Source of the DNA: Akkermansiaceae bacterium
GTDB taxonomy: Bacteria > Verrucomicrobiota > Verrucomicrobiia > Verrucomicrobiales > Akkermansiaceae
Length of the DNA stretch: 51,499 nt
Direction of reading: 5' to 3'
Assembly: GCA_022424905.1 (NCBI GenBank)
Contig: JAKMGP010000330.1
Span: 1-51,499, forward strand
Shown here: piece after piece, positions 7,784 through 16,086 of the stretch
Numbering within the stretch: the first letter of the stretch is position 1
How the letters are laid out: every line of letters starts with the position of its first letter
Notes under the pieces: model-generated
Database searches by the model: none
Told to the model about the DNA's origin: nothing
Seen by the model: the letters and a program-made list of their open reading frames with translations, nothing else
Translations under genes and position numbers: made by a program

Positions 7784-8560
7784 GTGACCACTCTAGCCAT
7801 CACAAGTCAGAAAGGAGGCGTCGGGAAAACGACTCTCTCCATTAATCTAGCCTATGCCTTCGCTCGCAGTGGACGCAAAACTTTGCTTGTTGATACTGAT
7901 CCTCAGGGTTCAGTGGGACTTTCCCTGACTCGCCAATCGCGCCATCTCTCTGGCTTTTACGATTTCCTTGAAAACCCAGTTATGAATGTTGGGGAGCTTA
8001 TTGTGCCTACCCGTCTTCCAACATTTAGTCTTGTCGCGGCTGGTCAGAGTAGTGCCTATGAATTTGGGAGCGGTCCGGTTTCGGGAAACGTCCATCGAAT
8101 TAGGAGTTTTGTCTCACAAATCCGCGCAATGAAATACGATGTCTGTATTTTTGATACGGCAGCAGGGTTATTTGGTGTCACTGCTGATGTTCTTGGAGTT
8201 TCGAATGGGGTAGTGGTACCCCAGCAATCCGAGCCACTTGGGGTTCGTTCAGTTCCCAAGATGCTGGAAGCATTGACCCGGATGCGCGCTGTCAACCCCA
8301 GCCTTCAGATTCTAGGAGTCGTTTTAACGATGGTGAAAAAGGAGCTCTCTGAAAGCTTAGAGTCTGCTCAAGCACTTCGAGGACTTCTTCCAGAGGAAAT
8401 GGTGATGCAGACTGAAATCCCCAGAAATGATCTTTATGTGCAAGCTAGCGCGAGGGGTCTTCCAGTTGGAGTGATGGCAGAAGGCTCAGAAGCTTTGGCG
8501 ATTTTTGAACAACTCCGTCTTGAGCTAGAGGAGCGCATCAACCCTCCGATTCCAGCCTGA
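7784..8560 (+). CDS. ParA/MinD-family ATPase
   Basis: A 258-residue P-loop ATPase of the ParA/Soj type. The deviant Walker A motif KGGVGKTT is at residues 10-17, LLVDTDPQGSVGL at about 34-46, and the FDTAAG motif at about 122. The C-terminal half is typical of Soj-like proteins (VVVPQQSEPLGVRSVPKMLEAL, LGVVLTMV). Such ATPases position cargo such as plasmids, origins or protein clusters by gradients on the nucleoid or a pole. No parB gene and no parS-like site are visible. The start is GTG at 7784. A partner gene begins 4 bp after the stop, which suggests translational coupling. Confidence 0.88.
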   Translation: MTTLAITSQKGGVGKTTLSINLAYAFARSGRKTLLVDTDPQGSVGLSLTRQSRHLSGFYDFLENPVMNVGELIVPTRLPTFSLVAAGQSSAYEFGSGPVSGNVHRIRSFVSQIRAMKYDVCIFDTAAGLFGVTADVLGVSNGVVVPQQSEPLGVRSVPKMLEALTRMRAVNPSLQILGVVLTMVKKELSESLESAQALRGLLPEEMVMQTEIPRNDLYVQASARGLPVGVMAEGSEALAIFEQLRLELEERINPPIPA

Positions 8561-8564
8561 AACT

Positions 8565-9278
8565 ATGAACGAAAACGAAGTTGTGAGTCAGTGGCTCGAC
8601 CCTGACGAAGTCCGGTCGCTTGCCGAAGGTTTGCTAGCTAAAACTCCGGTATCACAAATCCCTTCTCACGAATCAGTTTTTGGTGAGAATTTTGAGGGTT
8701 TCGACGGGGAACCCAGTTCTTCTGCTCCACCATTGCAATCGATTGCTTCCGAGCCATCCAATCCGTTTTCTCAGACTGCGCCAAAACCTAAGTCGCATCG
8801 CCCTGCTATTGAAGAGCTCAAGCAGCCGGCCCGACCTGATTCGTTTTATGAACAACAATCTCCAGTTGCTCCGACTGCTTCTGCACAAAAAACTGCGCGT
8901 CCCTCTGGGCTTTCGTCACTGCCCCGTGCTCTTGGCGCATTTTCGGATTGGCTAAAAAAACAGACTCCTATTCTGGCTGCATTTGTCTGCGATCCGAAGG
9001 GACAGATTATGCTTGATGAAGTTGGAAGTGAGAAACTGATCAAAGTCGCGAGATCACTTGTGCATGCTTCAATCACGAAAGGTGTAGGCGAGCCTGGTGA
9101 GCTTCTGCAGGTCGTGATTGCTGAGGACCGAATGATAGAAATCCTCCCGCTCAAATCTAATGAAGGGCATTCTATTGCGGGGCTGGTAGTCGCCCGGCCA
9201 TTGACCCCCGAAGCGCTGACGCTGATTCACCGAAGCTTCAAAACAGTACTTTCGCGTTCTCTAACGCCGGGTGAGTGA
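8565..9278 (+). CDS. ParA-partner protein: Pro/Ser-rich N-terminus plus roadblock/LC7-like domain
   Basis: A 237-residue protein of unknown function. Residues 1-120 are acidic, then Pro/Ser/Ala-rich low-complexity sequence, likely disordered. Residues 125-237 are compact and alternate helix and strand (TPILAAFVCDPKGQIMLDEV, LQVVIAEDRMIEILPL, SIAGLVVA, ALTLIHRSF). That pattern resembles the roadblock/LC7 fold of MglB-like proteins; the match is by eye and weak. Position 4 bp after a ParA-type ATPase suggests it is that ATPase's regulator or cargo adaptor. The stop overlaps the end of the convergent ABC transporter gene by 18 bp. Confidence 0.55.
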   Translation: MNENEVVSQWLDPDEVRSLAEGLLAKTPVSQIPSHESVFGENFEGFDGEPSSSAPPLQSIASEPSNPFSQTAPKPKSHRPAIEELKQPARPDSFYEQQSPVAPTASAQKTARPSGLSSLPRALGAFSDWLKKQTPILAAFVCDPKGQIMLDEVGSEKLIKVARSLVHASITKGVGEPGELLQVVIAEDRMIEILPLKSNEGHSIAGLVVARPLTPEALTLIHRSFKTVLSRSLTPGE

Positions 9279-12200
9279 GTAGTTTAGAAAGCTTGCGGCC
9301 GGAAGAAGGAAAGCAGTTGTAAGGAGTATCAAAAAGATGCGGCAGTACCATTGGGTGCTCAGATTGATGCCAAAGAGGGGCTTTTCTTTTGCCAAAAAAA
9401 TGGTGGGTTTGTCATTTCTTCTGCGATCAAGTCTCAGAGTCTCGGCAAGATCAACCATGTTTTCGACTCGTTCGTTTACAAAGAATTGAGAAACTGAGCG
9501 AGTATCGCGATCGAGTACGGGTTCAAGTCCTTCCATCTCCTCCTTTTGAAGTTGTTGTAATTGCCCAAGCGGATCACTTAGGACCTCGTCAGCCTGAGAG
9601 GAGGTTTTTGCAACCGATGCAAAGAGAACTCCAATCTTATCTCCGGCTTTTTTGAGTTCATCTTCCTCCGACAATTCCAGCTTTTCCTTGTCTTTGAGTA
9701 TATCGATCGTTTTCTGAATGGGCCTTCGCGTTTTTTCAAAGCGATTCGCTGTGGCTTGGGTCACAATGCTGCCTTCAAAGGCATAGCGCAGCGGCATGAT
9801 GGCTGAAGGCACTGGTTCACCTCCATTATCGCGGCCTTCATCTCCACCGACAAAAAGTCCGCGGTTCATTTCGGTGAAGGGAATGAGGGCGCCTGCGAGT
9901 AGAATTTGTGGAACAAGGATCAAAGGAATGGATCCTAGGGCAGTGCGCTCGGACCTCGAAATGACAGAGACCATAAGGGCTAGCGCAGTTCCACAGGACC
10001 CCGTGAGTATCATCCAACCGAGGTGATTCCAAAACATGTGATGAAGATCGAGAATCTGATGCGCAACCGCGATGAAGACCGCGGATTGAACTGCTACAGT
10101 GAGAATTAGCACTGAGAATTTTGAGCCAAGATAAAGAATGGGGTGTGGTCGGCAATTACGCTCGCGTCTTAAAATGGGGCGATCCCGCAGGACTTCGGTT
10201 GCGCTGTTTGTGAGCCCGAAAAACATCGCTACCGTAACGGCTAGAAAGAGGTAAGAGGGCAGATGAAGAGCCGAATGGAATTGGTAGCTCCCATCGGGGG
10301 AAGCTCTCAAGGTTAGGCCGATCAGTCCTGCAAGTAGCGGAGCTTCCAACAAGATAGAGTTGAAAGTCCCCCGGTGGCGGAATTTTGATTTGGCGGCCCG
10401 TGCCAGGTAGGTTTTGAAAATCATCCACTTCTGCCGACGTCCGTGCGCCGGAGGTTCAGGCGCCGCGACTTGGTCATCGGCGGTTGGTAAATCTATTTCA
10501 CCGGCAATGGGGCTGGGCTTGGGCAGTGAGAGATGATCCATTACGCAGTGGTTCTCAAATCTTTCCTGCCAGAACTCGGGCTGGAAACGTCTGCGCGATT
10601 TACCAGGGGTGTGGAGCTTCATCATTGTGGTTTCGAGAATATCGAAAACAAAGTCAGCTCCCTGAGGGGTGAGATCGGATTGGCGCTCGATCTGTAAATC
10701 TTTGGAGGCTTGTTTGAAGTAATTTACTAGATCTTTTTGGGGTCCCAAATAGGCCATTTTCCCTCCACGATCGAGGAGGAGGACCGTATCAAAAGCTTCT
10801 AAGACTTTTTCGCTGGGACGGTGAAGGGAGGCAACCACGATCTTGTCTCGTGCGAAGTTGTGGAGGGCATCGACGACGTTTTCGGCATCTTTCGAGGAAA
10901 GCCCTGAGATGGGCTCGTCAAAGAGAAAAATTTCACCGCCTCCAACTAAGTCGAGCCCCGCATTGAGTCGGGAGCGTTCACCTCCGCTGAGGCTTTTGGA
11001 CTCCGGGCTTCCTACCCGGCGGTGCCCGATTCGTTCCAGTCCAAGCTCGCCGACGAGGAAGTTCACGCGTTTTTCGATCGATTCGGTCGAGAGGTGGGGG
11101 CGGCGAATGGCAGCGGCATGGACGAGGTGCTCATAAACGGTAAGCTGCTCGGTCAGGGCATCTTCCTGCGGCATAAAGGAGATTAAGGGCGCAAGCCTTT
11201 TTGGGCGGTCGTAGAGGGAGATGCCATTCAGCTTAACTTGTCCATTTCTTGGTTTCCGTTGACCAGCTAGGATTTCAAGAAGCGTGCTTTTACCGCTTCC
11301 ACTAGGTCCAATGATACACATCATTTGACTACGCTCGAGCCGGAAAGAGAGGCTGTCGATGGCCTTTCCGCCTTTCCAAAAACTGTGGTTGAGATTCTCC
11401 ACCTCAAGATGGCGAACGAGGTTCCTTTCTTCATCTAGAATGTTATCCGAGAAGCGGCAACGGAGGGCCTGACGATTGCTGAGACGAATCATCGAACCAT
11501 CAGGCAAGGGCTCTTCCTTAACTTGTTGGCCATTCACAAGAATAGCATCGGTGGATTCGATGACTGCCAGCTCGCCAATTCCTGTTTTAGGGTCGAATTC
11601 GAGCTCTAAGACAAAGCGCCCAGCAAGACCCGGGGTGAGGAGCAGGCTGTCACCTGAAAGTCGGTTGGGATCATTTGAAACACGAACTCTTCGACGTCCC
11701 GCTGGAAGAACAAATCGCTGTCCAGTTTGTTGTGTGAGCCGCCTCAGGACTTCGAGGGCGAGGGGTTCCTTTTCGTCCACACGTATTACGTCATGGTAAT
11801 CGAGTTTGTAGGTGGTTGCGGCAATGAGAGGGTTTCGTGAGCGTCCGGTGAGACATCCGTTTTTAAGTGGAGTGACGTGGACGCGGTGTCCAAAAGCGAT
11901 CTTGGCAAGGGCCAGACGTGATTTGTTTCGGCTCAGGGTGAGTTCTTTGTCTTCTTCGATTAAGAAGAGTGCAGGAGGAATTCCTTTTTCTTCTGCCTGT
12001 AGGAAGAAGATGAGATCGTTGTAATTTAAGCGCCATTCTCCCGCGATGACTTCGTCTGAAGGTCGGATGAGTAAGAGGCGATCTGAGTCGAGCTGATAGC
12101 CTCTCACCCAGAGAGGTTGATCGCGGAGGTTCCGAATAAGAATCAGTGCTCCCGCTTGGTAACAGCGAAACCGGGGCGTGTCGTCTTCTTCTTTTAGGCG

Positions 12201-12698
12201 GACATCACATGATTTATCAGAGCCAAAGTCTACTCGTGCCAAGAGATTGTCTTTTGGTGCGTCAAATTGCCCGAGTTCACGTAAGACGGAAGTGGTGATC
12301 TTACCATTACCGATAGCCTGCATCACTTCGGAGAACTTTTCTTTTTCCGCGGGGTCGTCCCCGCCTGCTCTGATGATTGAATAGAGCTGGAGGGCTAAGG
12401 GGATCCTGTGTTCTGTATTTAGGTTTTTCTTGAGATGTTTTAGCGCTTCATTAATCGGCTGGGGCCAAGCAACTGCAGACTCTAGCGATTTTCCAAGAAT
12501 CCCATGATCGATATCCGGGAAAACATTACGCACAAAGTCATAAACGATCTCAAGCTCCCGTCGCGACGCGTGACCATCGTGATTAATAAAGGATGCAAAG
12601 ATTTGTGAGAGCGCTTGGGCTGTTTGTTCATGACGCCGCTCAAGCGCGTCTCGGAAGACGAGACGCTTGGTTCGGGCGAGAACTCTCCGCAGACGCAT
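9261..12698 (-). CDS. Large ABCG-type ABC transporter with N-terminal TerB-like and FHA-like regions
   Basis: A protein of about 1145 residues. In order: a helical TerB/DjlA-like segment at about 23-130 (FINHDGHASRRELEIVYDFV); two beta-rich stretches at about 152-237 and 337-417, the second FHA-like (ILVNGQQV...LPDGSMIRL); an ABC ATPase at about 428-660; and an ABC2-type membrane domain at about 782-940 with a final helix near 1120. The ATPase has Walker A GPSGSGKST, signature SLSGGERSR, Walker B IFLFDEP and H-loop SLHRP. The ATPase-before-membrane order and ATEVLRDRPILRRER match WHITE/ABCG half-transporters. I took the ATG at 12698, which leaves 75 bp for divergent promoters; an ATG at 12752 is possible. 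Substrate unknown. Confidence 0.8.
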   Translation of the reverse strand: MRLRRVLARTKRLVFRDALERRHEQTAQALSQIFASFINHDGHASRRELEIVYDFVRNVFPDIDHGILGKSLESAVAWPQPINEALKHLKKNLNTEHRIPLALQLYSIIRAGGDDPAEKEKFSEVMQAIGNGKITTSVLRELGQFDAPKDNLLARVDFGSDKSCDVRLKEEDDTPRFRCYQAGALILIRNLRDQPLWVRGYQLDSDRLLLIRPSDEVIAGEWRLNYNDLIFFLQAEEKGIPPALFLIEEDKELTLSRNKSRLALAKIAFGHRVHVTPLKNGCLTGRSRNPLIAATTYKLDYHDVIRVDEKEPLALEVLRRLTQQTGQRFVLPAGRRRVRVSNDPNRLSGDSLLLTPGLAGRFVLELEFDPKTGIGELAVIESTDAILVNGQQVKEEPLPDGSMIRLSNRQALRCRFSDNILDEERNLVRHLEVENLNHSFWKGGKAIDSLSFRLERSQMMCIIGPSGSGKSTLLEILAGQRKPRNGQVKLNGISLYDRPKRLAPLISFMPQEDALTEQLTVYEHLVHAAAIRRPHLSTESIEKRVNFLVGELGLERIGHRRVGSPESKSLSGGERSRLNAGLDLVGGGEIFLFDEPISGLSSKDAENVVDALHNFARDKIVVASLHRPSEKVLEAFDTVLLLDRGGKMAYLGPQKDLVNYFKQASKDLQIERQSDLTPQGADFVFDILETTMMKLHTPGKSRRRFQPEFWQERFENHCVMDHLSLPKPSPIAGEIDLPTADDQVAAPEPPAHGRRQKWMIFKTYLARAAKSKFRHRGTFNSILLEAPLLAGLIGLTLRASPDGSYQFHSALHLPSYLFLAVTVAMFFGLTNSATEVLRDRPILRRERNCRPHPILYLGSKFSVLILTVAVQSAVFIAVAHQILDLHHMFWNHLGWMILTGSCGTALALMVSVISRSERTALGSIPLILVPQILLAGALIPFTEMNRGLFVGGDEGRDNGGEPVPSAIMPLRYAFEGSIVTQATANRFEKTRRPIQKTIDILKDKEKLELSEEDELKKAGDKIGVLFASVAKTSSQADEVLSDPLGQLQQLQKEEMEGLEPVLDRDTRSVSQFFVNERVENMVDLAETLRLDRRRNDKPTIFLAKEKPLFGINLSTQWYCRIFLILLTTAFLLPAASFLNYSLTRR

Positions 12699-12773
12699 GA
12701 TTACGTGGGGAGGTATAGCCCTGAGCTCTCTGGAAAACAAGAGAGGGATCATGGCATTGCCATTGGGGACAAA

Positions 12774-13346
12774 ATGGGCATCTTTAGAGGAGTGAAGCGT
12801 CTCGTCCTTTTTCTTCCCGTGATCGCGGTAGCAGTCTGCTTTGGTTTGGGGTTCTCGAGTTGCACTCTTACGCCCCCCACATTTTATGTCAGTAACCCTA
12901 CCCCTAAGGCAGCGCAATGGTTGAAGAATTGTAACAGGATTAGTTGGCTTCCTCGTCAGGTCAGTGGTCGTTACGATGGCGCGTCTGCATTAGATAACCT
13001 CAACCATGCTGCTGCCGGTTATGCTGTTAAGCGGAGTTCTTATGGCACTGCTCCGGGTGGCTACGTGGGACTTGATCACAGAATGCTTTGGGCTATCTGT
13101 GACCTCGCAAGCCGGGGATATACCTTTCGGGTAATTGCCATAGCAGGAGGAAGTCATAGCAGGAATTCACGTCATTACGATGGACTTGCTTTTGATGTCG
13201 ACACAATCAATGGCCAGCGAGTGAGTTACGGAAATCGCTATTGGCGAGGGTTTTTGAAGCGTTGCCGAGAACTCGGTGCTACTGAAACTCTGGGTCCGGG
13301 AGACCGTGGGCATTCGACCCACATCCATGCGGCTTGGTCGAAGTAG
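12774..13346 (+). CDS. M15-like (D-alanyl-D-alanine-type) zinc metallopeptidase, exported
   Basis: A 190-residue protein with an N-terminal hydrophobic segment ending in FSSC (possible lipobox, Cys30). The C-terminal half carries the zinc pattern of the M15/hedgehog-type peptidases: SRHYDGLAFDVD (H134, D141) and STHIHAAW (H183, H185). This family trims peptidoglycan peptide cross-links or stems in the periplasm. The overall sequence otherwise diverges from VanY/DacB-like enzymes, so the exact bond is not predictable. The ATG at 12774 has a GGGGA Shine-Dalgarno 6 bp upstream; the open frame extends to 12615 but would overlap the divergent transporter gene. Confidence 0.72.
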   Translation: MGIFRGVKRLVLFLPVIAVAVCFGLGFSSCTLTPPTFYVSNPTPKAAQWLKNCNRISWLPRQVSGRYDGASALDNLNHAAAGYAVKRSSYGTAPGGYVGLDHRMLWAICDLASRGYTFRVIAIAGGSHSRNSRHYDGLAFDVDTINGQRVSYGNRYWRGFLKRCRELGATETLGPGDRGHSTHIHAAWSK

Positions 13347-13396
13347 CTACTTTGACTTTGGATAACCTATCCATCAGGTCAAGCGGGGCCGCAGAG

Positions 13397-14404
13397 CTAT
13401 GGGGTGGCGAGCGCGAGATTAGGGTCAATGCCGATTTCGAGAGAGTCGCTGGGTCGGTTTTCGGAAGCGAGAAGGGCGGCGAGGGCAATCATACCTGCGT
13501 TATCGGTGGTGAGTGCTGGTGGAGTGGGCTGGACTTTCATACCGGCGGTTTGTGCCGCAAGGGTAAGAGCTTCTTGCAAAGTTCGGTTACAAGCAACACC
13601 ACCGGAAAGCGCAATTAAGGTGTGGCCAGTTTGACGAGCCGCTTTAATCGTTTTCTTGACGAGGGCATCAATGACGGCATCCTGAAAAGAGGCACAGAGG
13701 TCAGCGAGTTGAGCTTGGGGGTCGTCGAGCTTTTGAAGTTGGTAAAGAACAGCAGTTTTAAGGCCAGAAAAAGAGAAGTCAAAGGGCGCGTCTTTAAGGT
13801 GGGCACGGGGAAAAATAAAGGATTTTGGGTTTCCCTCGCGGGCGTGTTTTTCGATTTCGGGGCCGCCGGGGTAGGGGAGTTTGAGCATGCGGCCGACTTT
13901 GTCGAAGGCTTCGCCACCGGCATCATCGATGGTACGGCCGATGAGTTGATATTGTCCGTGTGCTTGGACTGAGATGAGCATGGTATGTCCCCCGGAGACG
14001 ATGAGGCTGAGGTGGGGTGGGATTATGCCTTCTTTAAGGAAGGGAGAGAGAAGATGGCCTTCCATATGATTAATCCCGAAAAAGGGTTTGGCCGAAGCGG
14101 CGGCCAGGCCTTTCGCGTAGGCGAGGCCGACGAGAAGAGATGAGGCGAGTCCGGGGCCGCGAGTGGCAGCGAAAGCGGTGATGTCATCGAGACTGACTCC
14201 TGCATCATCAAGAGCTTGTTGGACAAGGGGGCGAATTCGTTGGGCATGATTACGGCAGGCTACTTCTGGAACAACGCCACCGTATTGGCGGTGGATCTCG
14301 ATTTGTGATGAGATCAGTGAGGTCAGGAGTTTAGTCGTCTGCCCTTCCCGCCGGATGATAGCAACCGCGGTCTCGTCGCAGGAGGATTCGATGGCGAGTA
14401 TCAT
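13397..14404 (-). CDS. tsaD: tRNA N6-adenosine threonylcarbamoyltransferase
   Basis: A 335-residue ASKHA-fold enzyme that, with TsaB and TsaE, transfers threonylcarbamoyl to A37 of ANN-decoding tRNAs (t6A). Hallmarks are the N-terminus MILAIESSCDETAVAI, the metal ligands H113 and H117 in NHMEGHLLSPF, VSGGHTML, DDAGGEAFDKVGR and LSGGVACN. The length is normal. Its ATG directly abuts the stop codon of the upstream prenyltransferase gene (TAA-ATG), so the two are translated from one mRNA. It converges on the M15-like peptidase gene with a 50-bp gap. Confidence 0.97.
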   Translation of the reverse strand: MILAIESSCDETAVAIIRREGQTTKLLTSLISSQIEIHRQYGGVVPEVACRNHAQRIRPLVQQALDDAGVSLDDITAFAATRGPGLASSLLVGLAYAKGLAAASAKPFFGINHMEGHLLSPFLKEGIIPPHLSLIVSGGHTMLISVQAHGQYQLIGRTIDDAGGEAFDKVGRMLKLPYPGGPEIEKHAREGNPKSFIFPRAHLKDAPFDFSFSGLKTAVLYQLQKLDDPQAQLADLCASFQDAVIDALVKKTIKAARQTGHTLIALSGGVACNRTLQEALTLAAQTAGMKVQPTPPALTTDNAGMIALAALLASENRPSDSLEIGIDPNLALATP

Positions 14405-15322
14405 TTAAGTGGCAGGGGCGATTTTTTGAAGTCCAAGGGCGGCGATAGCGAGAAGGGGGCAGGCAATCAGGACAAGAAGATTTGGAGCAAGGGGAAAGAT
14501 GATTAAGTAGTCCACCAGGGGAATGGCAGCAAGAGTCCGGGAGACAAACATACCGACGTTGTGACGAGCCCGAAGGTTTCTGACAATGATTGCGAGGATT
14601 CCGATGAAGAGGATAAGCGGAATCAGAGCAGATCCGTTCTTGGTAAGAAGGAGGGGGGCTGAGAAAAAGAAGATGGGAGAGCAAAGACAGAGAATAGGGA
14701 AAGTCTTACGCGCGTCGCTGATGGGGTCCTTGGAGGTTTCTGCTCTCGCGGTGAGGGAAATTCCGAGGATGTATCCTCCGAGGCCGACCCCGAGAAGAAT
14801 CAGGAGGCCGGTGATTTGGTCTCCTGATTGAGTGAATTGATTCCAGGAAAGAAGGGAAAAGGCGGCGGTTGGATAAATGAGGGCACGTGCTCCCGCCATG
14901 AAGAAGAAACTCGCAGGATTGATTTTGTGCCACTTGGTGTAAGCGAGAATGCAAATTATGATACCAAGGGCGAACAGTCCGGCGGGCGGGCTGACAAAAG
15001 CGATAAGAGCGAGTCCTCCACCCATGAGGATGGTGGAGAGTGAAAGAATGGTTTGGCGAGGCCAGCGTCCGGAAGGGATGGGGCGGTCTGGGCGGGTTTT
15101 CGTATCAAAATCGAGATCGTGCCAATCGTTAAAGAAGCATCCGCCTAGGTAAAGAAATGAAAGAGAGATGCCGAGTAGGGTGAGGCAGATTGGACAAAGG
15201 TGGGCTTGGTCGCGGAAGGCGATCCAACCGATGAGAACTCCAAGGAGGCCATTTGACCAAACGGTTGGGAGGTTGGCGAATCGGCTCATGGCGAGCAGGT
15301 CGATGACTTTTTGGCGGGTCAT
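14405..15322 (-). CDS. UbiA-family prenyltransferase
   Basis: A 305-residue integral membrane protein with about eight hydrophobic segments. The first catalytic Asp-rich motif, NDWHDLDFDTKTRPDRPIPSG, starts at N65 and matches NDxxDxxxDxxxxRPxRPxxSG, which binds prenyl diphosphate through magnesium. The second Asp-rich motif is less clear (around DPISDARKTFP). Family members prenylate aromatic acceptors (quinone, heme, chlorophyll) or make archaeal-type lipids. The acceptor cannot be told from sequence. Menaquinone synthesis is not indicated by neighbours, and an Ebo-like role is another option. The ATG at 15322 is preferred over an upstream TTG at 15343. Confidence 0.82.
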   Translation of the reverse strand: MTRQKVIDLLAMSRFANLPTVWSNGLLGVLIGWIAFRDQAHLCPICLTLLGISLSFLYLGGCFFNDWHDLDFDTKTRPDRPIPSGRWPRQTILSLSTILMGGGLALIAFVSPPAGLFALGIIICILAYTKWHKINPASFFFMAGARALIYPTAAFSLLSWNQFTQSGDQITGLLILLGVGLGGYILGISLTARAETSKDPISDARKTFPILCLCSPIFFFSAPLLLTKNGSALIPLILFIGILAIIVRNLRARHNVGMFVSRTLAAIPLVDYLIIFPLAPNLLVLIACPLLAIAALGLQKIAPAT

Positions 15323-15637
15323 AGCTGTTTCGGAGAAGATCAAGCAGGGGTGGAGTTTGGAAGTCTAATCGTGAGTTCCTTTCTTTACTCGCCAGCTCAG
15401 CTCTGGGAAGAGGCCTGCTCGCGATTACTTTCTCGCGGGCGAAAACGATCTCGATAACAAATATGGAAATTGGTCCGTATGTTAAAAAACAGAGGGCGCC
15501 AACGTTCCATTACGGAAAGTGTTCCCACTGGTTAAAGGCAGCGGGGGCAGAATTCCTGAAATGATGAAGTGGCTTTGGTGGGATTAGAAAGAGGAGAGAT
15601 GGTTTCCAAAGCTCTCATTATGGTGGGGCTAAATGGG
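15323..15637. other. Intergenic stretch, no convincing gene
   Basis: Just over 300 bp separate the UbiA-family start from the Minf_1886-family stop, both on the minus strand. It should hold the promoter of the prenyltransferase-tsaD unit. The only frame of note is a 28-codon minus-strand ORF at 15532-15618 ending in FCPRCL. It has no Shine-Dalgarno, and I do not call it a gene. No strong terminator hairpin was found here. Confidence 0.5.
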
Positions 15638-16024
15638 CTATGCCCTTGCGAGGAAAGGGGCTTTAAAAGCGTCCTCGAAAGCGTAGGCTTCGCCAAAGTC
15701 ATCGAGCTTGTCGGAGTCTTGTTTTCCAAAAACTCCGTGCTCGATGAAGATAAATACGATTTCCCCGACATGATGGCATTTTTTGATGCCCCAGTCATCA
15801 AGGACGGTGGCGCCCATCGGTCCGTATTCCTGTAGAACGTAGTCGCGGAACCCAATGAGAAGTTCATGTCCGCTAACGTGACGTTTTTCGTTGTTGGATG
15901 CCTTGGAAAGGCGGTCGACCGTAAAATCAAGAGCCTCTCTGACAAGAAAGTAGGCTCCGGGTTCAAAGCGCTTTTCTTTTTCGATAATTGAGGAAACGGC
16001 GTGCTCGAATTGGTTGTGCTGCAT
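15638..16024 (-). CDS. Minf_1886-family conserved protein
   Basis: A 128-residue soluble protein matching, from memory, the Minf_1886 family described from Verrucomicrobia and Planctomycetes. Features are the helical opening QFEHAVSSIIEKEKRFEPGAY, YFLVREALDFTV, the conserved HVSGHELLIGFRDYVLQEYG, and VFIFIEHGVFGKQDSDKLDDF. The function is unknown. There is no signal peptide or metal motif; the His/Cys around KKCHHVGEIV may be structural. It follows rpoD on the same strand but is separated from it by a strong hairpin terminator, so it is probably expressed from read-through or its own promoter. It is a useful taxonomic marker for the PVC group. Confidence 0.75.
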   Translation of the reverse strand: MQHNQFEHAVSSIIEKEKRFEPGAYFLVREALDFTVDRLSKASNNEKRHVSGHELLIGFRDYVLQEYGPMGATVLDDWGIKKCHHVGEIVFIFIEHGVFGKQDSDKLDDFGEAYAFEDAFKAPFLARA

Positions 16025-16042
16025 TTGAAAATCGTTTCTTAG

Positions 16043-16077
16043 AAAAAGCCCGCGGTTTTCTAACCAGCGGGCTTTTT
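16043..16077 (-). terminator. Rho-independent terminator after rpoD
   Basis: A perfect 11-bp stem (AAAAAGCCCGC at 16043-16053 with GCGGGCTTTTT at 16067-16077) and a 13-nt loop. The A/T ends provide a T run in both directions. It lies 10 bp after the rpoD stop. Confidence 0.88.
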
Positions 16078-16086
16078 AAAATTTGG

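Noticed and set aside
15532-15966. A 144-codon minus-strand ORF
   Set aside because: It overlaps the Minf_1886-family gene in another frame; only that frame gives a family-like protein.
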